Source of the DNA: Rachycentron canadum
Lineage: Eukaryota > Chordata > Actinopteri > Carangiformes > Rachycentridae
Assembly: GCA_038496675.1 (NCBI GenBank)
Contig: CM076661.1
Span: forward strand, 11,440,745 to 11,504,744
DNA length: 64,000 nt
Reading direction: 5' to 3'
The notes under the pieces are model-generated. The model made no database searches. It saw only the letters and a program-made list of their open reading frames with translations, and was not told the DNA's origin. This document shows positions 34,150-46,950 of this stretch, one piece after another; the first letter of the stretch is position 1; each line of letters opens with the position of its first letter. A program made the translations under genes and the position numbers.

Positions 34150-34365
34150 CTTGTCATTTCCTTTCTCCAAATTGAATTTCTAAGGGGATTTAAATGGGCC
34201 AACTATGAATGATGCCATGGGCGAGAATGCTCAAATTACCAACAATGTGGAGAAAAATGGGTCTGAAAGCAGACAAGAGGCACCAGGGGGTTTGAAGATG
34301 TGGGTAGACTGATGCACTTTCACAGACAATTCATCAAAAGCCTCTTTTTCTCCCTCTCCACGTAG
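34150..34365. promoter_or_regulatory. Candidate conserved non-coding element
   Basis: Unique block with TTGAATTTC, GGATTTAAATGG, CTATGAATGATG and CAAATTACC words. No simple repeats until the CTCTTTTTCTC stretch at its end. Confidence 0.25.
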
Positions 34366-34499
34366 GCCGGCCACTGCTTTCTCCTTGCAACTAGTTAAAA
34401 CAACCTGTCTAATGATCCCTTTCTGTTAGCGATAGACCATCTTTCTATTCGCCACACAGATTTTTTTAACTTTGACTAAAAGGCTCATTGGGAAGAGAC

Positions 34500-34690
34500 A
34501 GTGAGACGAGAGATAATGCTGCACTGCTGAGAAATAAAAAGGAAAAAAAAAAATAAACGAAAGAGGGATAGATTGGGTAAAAAAAAAAAAAAAGGCAGGA
34601 TAACAAAGAGAGAACTGGAACGAGTAGCGACAGACAGAGAGAGAACGAGAACAAGGGAGCGGGTGAGAGGAGAAGAGCAGAGTGGCGGTG
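34500..34690. repeat. Purine-rich low-complexity tract
   Basis: A-runs (34544-34553 and A15 at 34579-34593) followed by GAGAGAACGAGAAC-type purine sequence. The minus-strand Leu/Ser/Phe frames here are consequences of this. Confidence 0.8.
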
Positions 34691-36300
34691 GCTCAGTGGG
34701 GGGGCCCATAGTAATGAACAGGTGGTGGGGGGAAGAGAAGGTTAAGCTTGTTTCTGTGGGTGTCGCTGGAACCCACCCCGTGCTGTGTGGACAGATGTGT
34801 GGACGGGCCGCTAGCTAGCTCTCCCTGTCTCTCCCTCCCCTCCTGCCTGGCCAGTGCTGCCAAAGCCCACTAGCCTGTGCTCAAAAACTCACTCATTTAT
34901 CCGCCTTTGTTCTTTGTTATTTTTGGACTCGGACGTGGCAGCGAAAATTGTCTCTCTCCAAGGAGAATCACGTTCCTGTCTCCCCGTCTCGTTAGCTTCT
35001 GTCCGTGTGCAATGCACAATAATGTGACATTTGGGAACGCTGTGATGTTTGGTTTTGTTGTTTTGACGCAGCTTTGGATCTTGTCTGCCTGTGGCATATA
35101 GAAAGAAAGATTAGGAGTGTTGGTTGCTTCAGTTTGAAAAGCCAGGTGGCAAAGGGAGCCCCAGACAGGTACTATTCTAATGAACACACGCTTATACTGT
35201 TGTTGCTTCAGGCCTGTTGACAACCAGAGAGGAACAGGATGTTGTCACTCAGACCTTCCACTGGGTGTGTGTGTGTGCAGCTCACCAGTGAGCTGTTTGA
35301 CTGAAGGCCGTGTGTGACAGGTGTTTCCTTGTTTGTCAGACTGGTTTTATGTCATCAGCTCAGAGGCAATGATTTAGAATTTATCAATGAGGTACCCAGC
35401 GGAGAAAGAGTTCAAACTCTCCTGATAATCTAAGTAATCAAACTGTCATTTAGGTCTGAAGGCGTTCTCTGTTTGAGGAAGAAAAGTAAGAAAAACTGCA
35501 GAAAGTGGAAAGGATGTGTGTTTGTGTGTGTGCCTTTCTAGGTGGAAATCACCTGTGTTGGCACAGCAGAGTCTGTATTTTGTCAGTGCATAGAGATCTG
35601 GTCTGCACCTGTTGGCAGACACACACAGAGACACAAACACACACACACACCAGATGAAAATCAGTTGACAGCATGGCCAGCTTCGTAAGATGTGCCCACT
35701 CCTGTTCCGTTCATTAACGTCCAACCGAAGGCGGCTGGCCTGGGGCCTACTGTGAGTCCCACTCGGCTAAACAGCACCCCCACAAAGCAAACACAGAGAG
35801 AGGGAGAGAGAGAGAGAGACACGCAAGCAGAGAGAGACATTCAAACAAAGTAAAGCACAAAACATGGAAGATTAGATTATTTGACAGAATATCTGAATGC
35901 AGCTGGAGGAACCAGAGCGCAATGGCAAGATTCATGCAGACAAACAAAAACTAGTGTTTGTCGAAGATTGGCGAGCACAGCCATAGCCTTGGTTTGGAGG
36001 TCAGCTGGGAATTTTGGATTGGCGTCGCCTGTGTGACGCCCACGCGCTCTGCCCATTCTCCCTGGGATGCCAGCGCCACCTGCTTACATTGTGGATGGCA
36101 GCTTTGGTGCCCAGCAGGAGGGCTGGATGGACGGACTCACAGACAACATGTTTCAGCTAGTTTGTTTGGAAACCTGCGGCTGCCCAGCCAGAGAGAGGAA
36201 AACTTTGGGAGAGAGGGGTGAGAGAAACAGAAACAGAGAGAAGGATTTTCGAGAGTTTGCCACATCTCGCTCAGTCTCACTGTCGGACTGGTAAGACGTG
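34691..36300. other. Unique non-coding DNA, partly GC-rich
   Basis: No supported gene. It includes a GTGTGTGTGTG run (35264-35276), a CA-rich run (35626-35651), a GA repeat (35795-35820) and a CpG-bearing stretch (35990-36130) crossed by short open frames without domains. A partial CTCF-like word (CAGCGCCACCTGCT) lies at 36071-36084. Confidence 0.5.
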
Positions 36301-37571
36301 CGACAAACAGTGACCTGAAATGATTGGCAAGTCAGTTATAGACTGATAAAAAACCAAGTGCTGAGATTTTCCGTGGCTCATTTTATCAGGCATTAAGAAT
36401 GACAGTGGCATTTAGCCATTTTGGCAGGCAGGTTTATCATACAATCATACAAACCCAGTAATATCCATCTCAAACTAACATTATCACACCATATGAAACC
36501 ATCTGACCGGTAAAGGAAAGCTGCTACTGTTTTGGCCAATATACACACTAACAGTTCAAACCTGTGGGAATGAGAGAAAGAGGTGATTTCCCGAAGCCTC
36601 CCACTGAACGTCAACTCTCTCTCCACCATTATCATACAGAGTCAGCACCCTGGCCTGACTCATAACAAGTGATATAAGACTAGAAGACATAAACATGACA
36701 TCATCATCACGAGCATCATCGACGACACCCACCTTTTCTGTTTTATCCTCTACCTACTTCTGCCTTCCGAGATGAGTGAGTGAGGGAGGGAGAGGTGTGC
36801 TTTAAATGTACACATTGTACGCCCTATTTCCACGAGTTATTGGAAGACTGTTTGAGGACAGCAGAGTAGGGTGGGTGTGTTTTTCCTGAGGTAAGGGTGA
36901 TGAAGGTGTAGGCAAGAGTAAGCGAGAGAAGAGAGTGACTGTACTCGAGGGGAAACCACCTGCGGAGGAGCGGAGAACGCTGGGGTCGGAGGAGATGAAA
37001 GAGCGAGGTTTTGATAACTTCCTTCAAAACCCCTCTAAAAGGTGAAAGTATCCCGGAAGACACACACAACCACACTCTTGCTATATCTAGAAGTAAGTAT
37101 CCGGTGTCTGAGTTTCTGAGAAGGCACTCTGAGTACATCTGACTTTCTTTCCTTTTTTTTTAAACTCTGCTCTTTCTTAAATAAGAATTTCTTTTGTTCT
37201 TGAAACAACTATCAGACAGGAAGCTAGAGCATGAAATGAAGATAAACTAGTTTCCTTCTTCAAAAAAGAAACCGTCTTTCTAAGATGTCATGGTTTTTGT
37301 GTTCCTACACAGTGTCACAGCTATATATTTTAGGGCTCACAAGAGAGGATGTTGATGAATTCACATATGAAACAAATGTGGGTTTTTTTTGGTTTGAGGC
37401 ATCACCTTCTCAGTTCACTTTACTTAGGACATTTTTGATGAAGACCTGAGAAGAGAAGGCAAGAGAAGATCCTTTCATAGTATAAAACAAACTCTTGATA
37501 TTTATGCACAGCCACGACAGGCCTAATCAATCATTAATATTCAACTAGTGAAATTCATGCATGCAGACACA

Positions 37572-37572
<1 letters not shown>
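36301..37572. other. Unique non-coding DNA
   Basis: No gene or repeat recognised. A CATCATCATC run is near 36698-36720, a GTGAGTGAGGGAGGGAG stretch near 36775-36792, and a block with CCTAATCAATCATTAATATTC near 37520-37543 that might be regulatory. Confidence 0.5.

Positions 37573-37609
<37 letters not shown>
37573..37609. repeat. (AC)18 microsatellite
   Basis: Pure AC dinucleotide repeat of about 37 bp. Confidence 0.97.
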
Positions 37610-37610
<1 letters not shown>

Positions 37611-38439
37611 GGAGAAAGGTCAAAACAATCTGACATCTGTAGGCCTCAATTAAATATGGAAGATGATACTTCAGAATCTCCATTCGCACTCTCTCTCAAA
37701 TTGAAATACACTTTATTTCCATGAATGCAACTGAGCCATATTCTGATAAATCTAATTAGAAATCAATAAGAGATACATGCATTATAAATAATGAATCAAA
37801 AACTCTAATAGGTCAAATGGGACTACAGCAGACTTGAATATTACCACTCTCTCTGGGGAGCATCAATTTCCTGTAGCAGGGTCATCTTTTTTGTGCGCTA
37901 TAACCTGTGTGTGCATTTTATTTTTCATAAAATGATTCTTTTAGATGACTAAACTGAAATGTGCTTTATTGGTATAACTATAATTTTGTATAGTATTGCC
38001 AAAACAGGTTGTAAAAGGCCAAAAATGTACTGAGGATAATAATTGAAAATCTAAGAAAAAAGGATTTCAAAACAAATGACTGCAAACAAAAAAAAAGAAA
38101 AGAAGAAGAAAATGCAAGATGCGCTATAATTTGAAAACTGTTTATTATGATAATGTGGGTCTGTCTTTTCGTCTGCCTCTCTTTCACTCATATGGCCAGT
38201 GGCAAATGTTTGTGGTTTCTGTCTGTCATGAATCCAAGCTGCTATAAACACTCTCTGGGTGTTGTTTTAACTTTTTAATCTTCCCTATTTGTCCCAAAGG
38301 CACATAGTCAAATCATGAGAAATAAAACAAGGGAGGCAAAAAAAAGAGAGAGAGAGAGATAGGATTTGATAGTGAGAGAGCGAAAGTGGTCACATCACAC
38401 AACACAGCAGGAAGTCTTCCTCCAGTCAATCATAACCGT
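37610..38439. other. Unique AT-rich non-coding DNA
   Basis: No gene. ATCTAATTAGAAATCAATAAG near 37750-37770 is a homeodomain-like patch. A-rich and AGAAGA stretch at 38056-38110 and a GA run at 38345-38360. Confidence 0.5.
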
Positions 38440-38670
38440 CAGCCTACTCAGCTTCCTGCGCCGCAAATCTCATTTGCTGCCTCTGCACCCTCGCTGGTGC
38501 GACTTTTAAGGGGGATGTGGGGATAATGTGCATTATTACTTTTATCCAATGTAAGTGAGGCAGGCCAATAATTGTGCAATGTTGGAGTTTTATTGTTCCC
38601 AGCTGCTGCGATCATTACTAAACGTCAAGGAGATGCAACATTTCCTGTCGACTTAACGACAGTAATCACT
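38440..38670. promoter_or_regulatory. Candidate conserved regulatory block
   Basis: Unique block with GCGCCGCAAATC, TTATTACTTTTATCC, GCCAATAATTGTGCAATG, TTTTATTG and CGATCATTACTAAACG words, and no simple repeats. HOX/CDX-like TTTAT and homeodomain cores are closely spaced. Among the better enhancer candidates by appearance; not tested for conservation. Confidence 0.37.
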
Positions 38671-40055
38671 TCCCTCTCCCCGTGCTCCCTCTTCCCTCAC
38701 TCCACTGAATACTCTGCCACCCAACCCAGCCTCGCGAGGTGCGGAGATGAGGCTTCTTCATCATCTTTATTGGATTCCTCCTCCAAACCAAATCATGGTA
38801 AACACACACTGCATCATTTTCCCATATTTTCTCATATAGACTGACTGCCTGACTGCAGCTGCTGGAATTATTGGCTAATAATAAACTTCTCCATCCGTCC
38901 GTTCTTAGAAGTGTTCCTGAGTGAGTTACTGAACCTGCTGCACTCCAGTACTTACTTTCAACGCAAAGCCAAGAAAGAAAAAAGAAGAAAGAAAAAAAAA
39001 GAATCTGTTATGATCAATGTTGAGGAGATTGGTAACAAGTTGCTTCTCGCTTTCCTTTTTTTTTTTCTCCCTTCACTTTTGCTTTTCCCTCTCCTACCTG
39101 GCTGTCAGGCAGGTGAATGCCCTGCAGACAACACACCAGCAGGCTCACATTATTTTCTGAAGGTGTTTCTGTTTCTGGGATGGCGGAAGCTTCACAAATA
39201 TCACAGGTGAAGTCAGCAAGAGAAAGAGAGGAAAAGATCTGAGGGAGACAGTGAGGTTGCAGTAAATGGCAGGTGAGGTTGCAAGCTGAGCTGTTTAGAT
39301 GGAAATTGCCAAGGTTTTTCTTTATCCATTAGGGAGTGATTTCATCTTAGGTGAGCTGCTGAGATACTTTTCCTTTGGGCAGAACTGACTTTTTCAGTCT
39401 GTTTAAGACAAAACTGTTTAAACATCACATAGGAAACTGCAGTAAGACACTTTATTTTAAAAAGAAATATTGGGAATTATTTTACAATGCACACAAAAGT
39501 TGCATCTAACTACAGTAAATGGTAGTAATGGTACAGTAAATAGCATCAGGCTCAGGCTCACTTGTACAGAAATCTAAATATCTTACAGAATATTCACATG
39601 CTGTAGGTCAGCTGTGTCTTCTATCCAGAGGTGTCCAAAAATCTACGTGACTCCCACCTACTCATTGAATTGCTGACAATCTGGTGCCGTCTCCATTGCA
39701 TCTGGGCTGTTGCAAATCCTTTACCAGCACGTTGTACTGTACCATACGCTGGGAACAACGGTGAGCCACTTACACAGATGTCATCTCTGAAGGTGAACAC
39801 GTACGCTCTCGCTCGTCACATGTAAACACCCTGACTCTTTCACTCAGACAAATACACAGACACGCACACATATCTCCTTTTTGCCTTACGGTACAGGGAG
39901 GCTCTCTTCCTCACACAAACAAACATTCCTCTGCACCCACCCTTCCACCCTCCCTCTCTCCACTCGATATGTGTGTTCAGTCTAAACTTTGCCTGGCTTT
40001 TGATCTGAGACACGGATGGTACTCCTGCCTGCTGCCCTGTTCCCAACACCCACAT
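38671..40055. other. Unique non-coding DNA
   Basis: No gene. An AAGAAA-rich purine tract (38966-39002), T-run (39056-39067) and a duplicated word ACAGTAAAT at about 39512 and 39532. A 99-residue open frame (38911-39210) has no domain. Confidence 0.5.
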
Positions 40056-40059
40056 ATGG

Positions 40060-40420
40060 GGTGTAAAGAGAATTATTCATTGTTTTCACCACACAACAGA
40101 AGTGTTTGAGCTCAAAGAGCATCTGCCTTCACATAGTTAATTTAACATTGCTGGGGCTCCAATCCGTGCTGATGACTGAAGGTGTCCTGTTCATTGCGAT
40201 TGTATGACAGTGGCATGGCTTATTAAAAATAGATGGCGATGAAAATTAGCCAAAAGCATGTGAATTCAGATCAAAACGCAGCTGTGCCATGTGGCTGCAT
40301 ACGAAAGAATGCGTCCAAACAATCCACGTGGTCACCAATTAAATCAAATATTGAAACAGAAGTCCAATTAGTTTGCAATTGTAGATAAAGAGTTTTTTAC
40401 ACTGTTAATCGGGAAACATC
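40060..40420. promoter_or_regulatory. Candidate conserved regulatory block
   Basis: Unique sequence with GAATTATTCATTG, AGTTAATTTAAC, TTATTAAAAATAG (MEF2-like), AAAATTAGCC, CCACGTGG (E-box), CCAATTAAATC and CCAATTAG words. It ends where the sequence becomes less structured near 40420. Motif density supports an enhancer; specific function unknown. Confidence 0.36.
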
Positions 40421-40719
40421 TCCACTCTGAGAAATGACTAGGAAGCAGGATTTGAATATGTCGCACTGGGCTCTGGAAAACTAACATTTCTACATAATCT
40501 GCATCTACTTAAAATTGGTTTACAGATAATTCCATCATTTCAGAAGCTTTCGTGATTTTGTGCTAAATCAAGTGAACATGTTAACAAGACTAGGTCAAAA
40601 CCAAGTATATGACTTGACTGGGTATTGAAAACTGTTGTGGATTTGACAGTATCTATATTTACATTCTGACCTGTGCCAGCTGTTTTCAAACATAGTCTAT
40701 ATCCATATAGGAGTGGAAG

Positions 40720-41190
40720 TTGACTCTGATGCAGAAAAGGGGAGCCAATACAAAAGTGCCTTAAAACTGCATTATATCTAATGACCATCAGGGGGAAACT
40801 CTACTGTTTGCAAAAAGAAGTCAGATTGTATAGGAGTCTATGAGAAAATGACCCTAATTCTCACTTGATTTATTACCTCACTAACCATTTTCCTAATGGG
40901 TTTATGGTCTCAATCGCTAGTTTCAAGTCTTCTTCAATACAACATGATATTCATGTTTACATTATGGCCCCATTTAGAGGACAATAGACTATAAAGTAGG
41001 GTGTGCATTAGATCATGGCCCACGATTGACAACTGTACCAGAAATGGCGACCTGCCGGAGAAAGCATAGAAAACGTCATATCCACCCTTACTGCTGCACA
41101 GCTCCACTTTCTCATCTAAATATGGTTTCTTCTGTTTGCAAAAAACCAAGATGGCAATGGCCAAATTACAAAATGGAACAAAATGAAAAT
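40720..41190. mobile_element. High-copy teleost interspersed repeat (class unassigned)
   Basis: Consecutive words (GATGCAGAAAAGGGGAGCC, GACCATCAGGGGGAAACTC, AAGAAGTCAGATTGTATAG, TATGAGAAAATGACCC) match my memory of a repeat seen many times in teleost genomic clones. No frame or inverted ends are clear. Degraded by substitutions. A library search would give the class; boundaries are approximate. Confidence 0.6.
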
Positions 41191-44100
41191 ACAATCAGTG
41201 AGTCAGTCAGTTTATAATTTATACTTGTTGGTTATAATTGTAAGTTAGAGGTAAGTGCATAATTAAACAAATGGAAAACACACCATTCATATTAAGTACA
41301 TTAATAATTACAGTTTTAATTTGTTCAAGCAGTTGTTTCAAGGGAATTAATCTGGATAGCAACCATGGTTGACAAACTCTGCCCATCACTGCAACTACAC
41401 CATTATTTTTCTACTTTTATTACATATTCTAAAAACTTGAGCGGGTACCTGCTGATGAACTGCCTCCTAACAATATTTCTGTTCTCACTCTAATTAGCAG
41501 CAAATTACATAGTCCCAGGAAACTCCATTGGAAATTGTTAGAATATTACAAGGTCCATAAAATAAAGCATTCCCAAATAAAACATGAATGCATTTGCACA
41601 AAGTAAAAAACAAAGGACTCTTCCTCTCTTCTCAGGGGTAAAAAGTAAAGAATAGCACTAATTGAGACGGGACAGACAGTAGCTGGTCCTAGTGCTCATC
41701 ACTGCAATTCACTGCTGAGGAGAGGAGAGGCAGCTGAGAGTCAGTGCCAGATCTCCTCATGCACCACTGATTGCAACTACTTGGCCTGATTTTGGCCTGG
41801 ACTAACCCTCCACTATTGTGTCCCAACTCACCGCCGAGTGCCCAGTGCCTGCTGCCACTAGCCCATTACTCTGAGCCCAGTGCCCAGCGGTTGGCTGACC
41901 TGAAGTCCCACAGGCGTTCACCCAGCGCATAGGAAAGGTCTGTGCCAAAAGTTAAAGATGCATTGGTGTGCACCATCAGCTGCGAGAAGTCATCACCAGT
42001 TTCACAGTAACAAACAGCGATACACACAGTAGCAGGAGGCATTGAGTTGTGATTGACAATCTGGCTTCCAACAAAGAGGAAGAACTAAAACGAAGGGTTG
42101 AATCCTTGATAGAAAGTTTCCCGTCATTAAACTTCATGATGAGTCACGGGTTTCAAAATGAAAAGTAATATTATAAGACAAGCTTGCCGTCATTTTGTCA
42201 CACTGTCAAAATAACAATACTTTTCAATACATATGATAATTGTGCATACTGTCAGGTGGAACAACAACCCAGCCGTGACTCCAGCCCATCACAGGGAACC
42301 AGTCAGTTGCTGAAGCTGTCAGAAAGTTTGCTGGTACACAATCCCAGCGAGGCAGCATCTTGTAACTTCACTTCTTATTCCATTCCTGTGCCAAATTCCT
42401 TCCTGAGCCAAACTAGGAAATGAGACTCTCTCTGAACCTGGTAGACTGAACAGAATGTGAGAATTGACAGGTATGGCAGCGTCTGCCAAACTGTGAGGCT
42501 TCCTGCCTCTGCCATCCCATCGCACTCAGGATCAATCTCCATGACTCACTGAGCTCATATCCACATGCCGCTTCCTGTCAGCTGGGAAGTTAATGTACAG
42601 GTTAATTATCCAGGCAACTCTGTTTGGAGAAAACAGAATCCGAGCCAAATGTGTGGTTTGTTAGGCCAGCATTGTTGTTGTCATCCGTGATATTCTCGAC
42701 TTACCACTCCTCTCAGCTCGTGATAAACCAGTCAATAAAGAAATGCCAAGAAGCAAGTATCATTTGCAAGGCTGGTGACTTGATGGCCTGGACAAATGAA
42801 GGCAGATGTTGTAAAAATCACTCAGCCGCTGCTCATAAGTCTACTGTAAACAGCAACAAATCAGCAGCCAAAAATTGCTAGTGTAGAGAATTCAATTTGT
42901 CATTTTCATCCTATAGAAGCTACTACACTCAAAGAAACCTGAGAAATTACCATGTCATGATTCGCAAATCAATTTTCACACACACTACGAGGCCTCTATT
43001 GTATTCATCCATCTCCATCCCACGCTGCATGTCACATAGCCATCAAGCATTGTAAGAGCAGATATAGACACTTCTTTCCTGACAAAACTATATCACAAAC
43101 AGCACACTTTTTAAGATGCACTGTTCAGTTTCCAATTCCATGTTCCTTGTTTTGTTTTGTTTTTTTCCTACTCTGCCCCCTCTGACCTGTTCAGCTCCAC
43201 TGTTCCTCCAGCACTGGGCCTGATCACAGCTCAGTGCTTCACAAAGCATTAGCCTGTAGATGAAAGGGGGTCTACAGTAGGATTAGGGAACTGTTGTACA
43301 TGCACCAATGATTGAGGAATGCTCTCCTGCCCCACTCAAGGACAGGCTCAAACACTCCAGTCTCCAGTGTGTCTAGAGCAACAAAAAAAAAAAAAGACAT
43401 CACTCTCAGGTCTGGACAGAAGTGAAAGGGTCTTACTGTAAGACTCATGGGAAAGTGTTCACGTGCGTGTACTCTGGGGCATTCACATACTGTCTGCTAT
43501 AGAGGCTGACAAAGAAACAAAGAAATGTTGAAAAGAAATGCATATAAGAGAGCACTTAGAAGTAAAATTTTTTGTTGTTGTTGTTGATAATTTTAATAAC
43601 CAAAAGCCTTCAACTTCAGAGGTGACTAGTATGCTCCTTGTATCCTAAAAGCAAGCAGTGTGTAACTAAATTTCTTTCATTATTTTTTGAAAGGGACTCT
43701 ATTACACTATTGATGCCACACTGTCTACATCAACTGGTGGGGTGGCTGAATTCTTGTTACAGCTATCCTTATCTTACCTTTAAACTAAGATCAGTAAGAA
43801 TGGGCGCAGCTCTGAGCACGACCAAGCCTTAGTAGCCAAACCCTCATTAGGATGCAGACACAGGAGTATGCTAATTTTACCCTACATCCTAGAGAAGTAA
43901 AAAGACAACAAAAAAGGGCTTCATTAAAAAGACCATGCATTATTCAGAGAGCAGCAGGCCAGAGGAATGGCTTAAGGCCAATTATCCTCTGCTGGAATCC
44001 TCCACTGGCTGGATGCTCTGTTCTACACTCAATGTCTCTCTCTTGTCTTTTCTTTGTATTATATTATATTGCACACACACACACATATATATACTGTATA
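41191..44100. other. Unique non-coding DNA
   Basis: No gene. AT-rich first part (41200-41650), a moderately GC-rich part (41680-41960), an A13 run (43383-43395), a TTG tandem (43571-43586) and a CACACA/TATATA stretch (44071-44100) abutting the Tc1 fossil. Open frames are short and domainless. Confidence 0.5.
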
Positions 44101-44911
44101 TACCCTCACAAAGCACTTTATCAGGAACACTATACTAGTACTGGATGGGGCCACCCTTTGTTCTCAAAACAGTCTCGGTTCTTCATGGTATGGATTCTAC
44201 AAGACATTCTGCTCCATGCTGACATGACTGCATCACATCATTTCTGATCACTCAACTTATTGTCATGTTCGTGAGATAAGTTTTAAACAACTTGCACTTT
44301 AGAATGTGGTATGTAATCATGCTGGAAGTCAGCAAAAGATGGTAAACTGTGCCATAAACGGATGCACATGGTCAGAAACAATACTCAGCGGCAACAATGG
44401 TTTATTGGTGTTAAGGAGCCTAAAGTGGTGGCAAGACATTTCCTACACCATTATAGGAGTTGGGAATTAACAAGTTCTTCTGAGGTTGCAACCCATCCAC
44501 CTCAAGGTTTGTCATGTTGTTCATTTCAAGATGCTTTTCTGCTCACCACATTAGTAAAGAGTGGTTATCACCTCCAACCAGTCTCTCCATTGTCCACTGA
44601 TCTCTCTCATCAACAAGGCCTTTCTGGCCTCAGACTTTCTCACGAGGACTTTTGTTTTTCACAACATTCTGAGTCAATTCTTGAAACCTTTATGCGTGAC
44701 AGTCCCAGGAGATCAGCGTTTTTTCAGAAATACTCACACCAGCCAGTCTGGCACCAACAATCATGTCACGGTCAAAGTCACTTCACGGTTCACATTTTTT
44801 TACCATACTGATGTTTCATGTGGATGTGAAGCTCCCGACCTGTATCTGCATGATTTTATGCATTGCACTGCTGCCACATGATTAACTGACTCAATAATTA
44901 TATGGAAATGC

Positions 44912-44913
<2 letters not shown>
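44101..44913 (-). mobile_element. Degraded Tc1/mariner element, internally deleted
   Basis: The left end TACCCTCACAAAGCACTTTA (44101-44120), followed by TCAGGAACAC, matches the terminal inverted repeat of a common vertebrate Tc1-like family (ending ...CACTTTATTAGG). The interior, read on the minus strand, contains recognisable transposase parts in correct order. About 800 bp remains of a usual length near 1.2-1.6 kb. The right inverted end is missing: the sequence runs straight into a TG/TA microsatellite. TA target at 44101-44102. Confidence 0.8.
44380..44800 (-). pseudogene. Tc1-like transposase remnant
   Basis: On the minus strand, codons from 44764 downward give MIVGARLAGVSISE, the start of the Tc1 helix-turn-helix, then stop at 44690-44692 after a one-base frameshift; the next frame continues as DLLGLSRIKVSRI, the recognition-helix part. 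Later stretches correspond to the LVDERDQWTMERLVGG-like linker and to the region around the catalytic core, with the segment carrying the second and third acidic residues largely deleted. Multiple stops and frameshifts; non-functional. Confidence 0.75.

Positions 44914-44966
<53 letters not shown>
44914..44966. repeat. (GT)18(TA)8 compound microsatellite
   Basis: GT repeat (44914-44950) directly followed by TA repeat (44951-44966). It begins where the right inverted repeat of the Tc1 fossil should lie. Confidence 0.97.
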
Positions 44967-45338
44967 CGATATTTGGCTCATCTAGAATGTTACAATGTCA
45001 TTCAATGACTTGAAATCGATACAGTAACTTTACTTACTACCTAGATGTTGGACAGTGCAGGTGAGGGGATCAGGGATAAATTAATTGATGATTGAAAAAG
45101 TAAACAATGATTAATGACAGATACAGTCACCTTTTGTTAAAAGTGCAACCAACATTTGCTCAGGTTGATAAAGACCTATTGCTATTATTCTCATTTTCAA
45201 TATAAAAGGAGTGCAATAATAATAAACAAAAATAACTTGCAACCAAGGTTAAAGGTTATTCAAGTTGAATGAACTGTAGATTAACTATGAGAAACATTCA
45301 CTGACATCAGTCTACTCAGGCCAACTGAATGTGAACAT
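44967..45338. other. Unique AT-rich non-coding DNA
   Basis: Nothing identified; contains short ATTAATTGATGATTG words near 45079-45093. Confidence 0.5.
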
Positions 45339-45360
45339 ACACACACACACACACACACAC
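45339..45360. repeat. (AC)11 microsatellite
   Basis: Pure AC repeat followed by TATATAG. Confidence 0.96.
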
Positions 45361-45893
45361 TATATAGACTTTTCTTTCCCAAAGAAAGGAAGAAACTGCT
45401 GCTGTGGAAATAGTTTATATATCACAGAGTCTTCTATTTTTGGCTTTATTTCATCAGCAGGATGTTTACACGCCACTCGCACTTAAGCAAGATCAGAGGT
45501 CAATATCCTAGGAGACGGGTCAGCGTGTATAATGTGCGTGTACAGTATTTACATATACAAGCAGAGCAGGAGGAGAGACAACAGGGAAACAGGCACTTTG
45601 ATGAGCACTGGCAGCTGTCAGGAGCAGAGCACTCCAGCATAAAATTCCCCTATTCTCTCCATAAGGGGTTTTTCAGTAACTAAGAATCTATTCACAGAGC
45701 TAACTGTGTTCATAAACTATGCTGAGATGTGTTACTGGGCAGGTTCAGATGGACAGGAAGTGGAAGAGAAACAGGAAGGAGGAGAGTTGGTGGCTACTGA
45801 ACGTCATTGCCAGATCTGATCACACAGCAGACGGAGGTTGCAGTCAGAGCACGCAGCTGCTGGGACACAATTTATTAACAGTGGAACATGGGG

Positions 45894-45895
<2 letters not shown>
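45361..45895. other. Unique non-coding DNA
   Basis: No gene. Purine-rich stretch at 45560-45595 and 45750-45790; otherwise featureless. Confidence 0.5.

Positions 45896-45946
<51 letters not shown>
45896..45946. repeat. (GT)25 microsatellite
   Basis: Pure GT repeat of 51 bp, continuing as AATGTGTGCATGTGTG. Confidence 0.97.
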
Positions 45947-45950
<4 letters not shown>

Positions 45951-46191
45951 TGTGCATGTGTGTGGAGAGGGGAAGTCATGTGGTAACAGCCTGTCCTTCT
46001 GTCAGTCATCCTGTCACAAGACTTGTTCTGTGTGTGCGTGTGTGCGCATGAGTGTACGGGGGGTTATGTGAAGGTAATTCAACATGCATCAGTCCAAAGC
46101 TGTTTCCCAGCCGTCTCCTTTACTCTAGGCAGATTCTTCCAGTGTTTCCAGTCGCATTTAATTGTCCCAGCAAGACTACATGTGTATGTGT

Positions 46192-46193
<2 letters not shown>

Positions 46194-46259
<66 letters not shown>
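46194..46259. repeat. (GT)33 microsatellite
   Basis: Pure GT repeat of 66 bp, one of the longest uninterrupted arrays here. Produces long Cys/Val frames that are not coding. Confidence 0.97.
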
Positions 46260-46260
<1 letters not shown>

Positions 46261-46404
46261 GAGCCTGGGCCTCCTCCTGGGCCTGCTCAGTAATGAGAGC
46301 AGACAGTGCATCAGCAACAGAACCCCAGACCTGTCTGCTGCGTTGGAGATATATGGGGTGACTGGGCATCTGAACCCTGCTTGACACACAAAAGCACACA
46401 AACA

Positions 46405-46426
46405 AGCACACACACACACACACACG
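46405..46426. repeat. Short CA repeat
   Basis: (CA)8-9 run with a few variants, part of the cluster between 44.9 and 47.0 kb. Confidence 0.9.
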
Positions 46427-46943
46427 CTCACACCACAAGTCCATATGCATGCATCCTAAGCTCGAACACAGACAAACACCCCAGGGGCAGCAGGGGAAGG
46501 GCAGATGAGGACATCGATCTCACACTCACCACTCATCACCAGCACAAACAAACACACCCCTTATGTCCACCCATCTCTTCAAAGTATGTTTTCTCCCACC
46601 TGTTGTTCTGTACAGTTTGACAGAATCAAAACTGACGACTGACTGAGATAGAAACATTGTTAATGAGGATGTTTTCAAGTAAATGATAATGCTGATTCTT
46701 TTTCTCAGCAGGGCACTGCCATTATTCACAATTCCCACAAAATCCAAAACATACAGAATTAACTAGGTAACACAACAGAGTTTGTGTAGACAAAGGAAAA
46801 ATTACATCACAAATATATTGATTTTCCAGGGTGGCAGAAGATACAGGTATGGGCATGGATTTGTTTGATTTTAAAGTTGGGGCTGAATGATGTAGGAATA
46901 TGTTAAAATGTATGAATATGTTAGAATGACGTAATGCACACTG

Positions 46944-46950
<7 letters not shown>
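46427..46950. other. Unique non-coding DNA
   Basis: No gene or motif cluster seen. Confidence 0.5.

Noticed and set aside
44362..44811. 149-residue plus-strand open frame
   Set aside because: Antisense to the decayed Tc1 transposase; the real similarity is on the minus strand.
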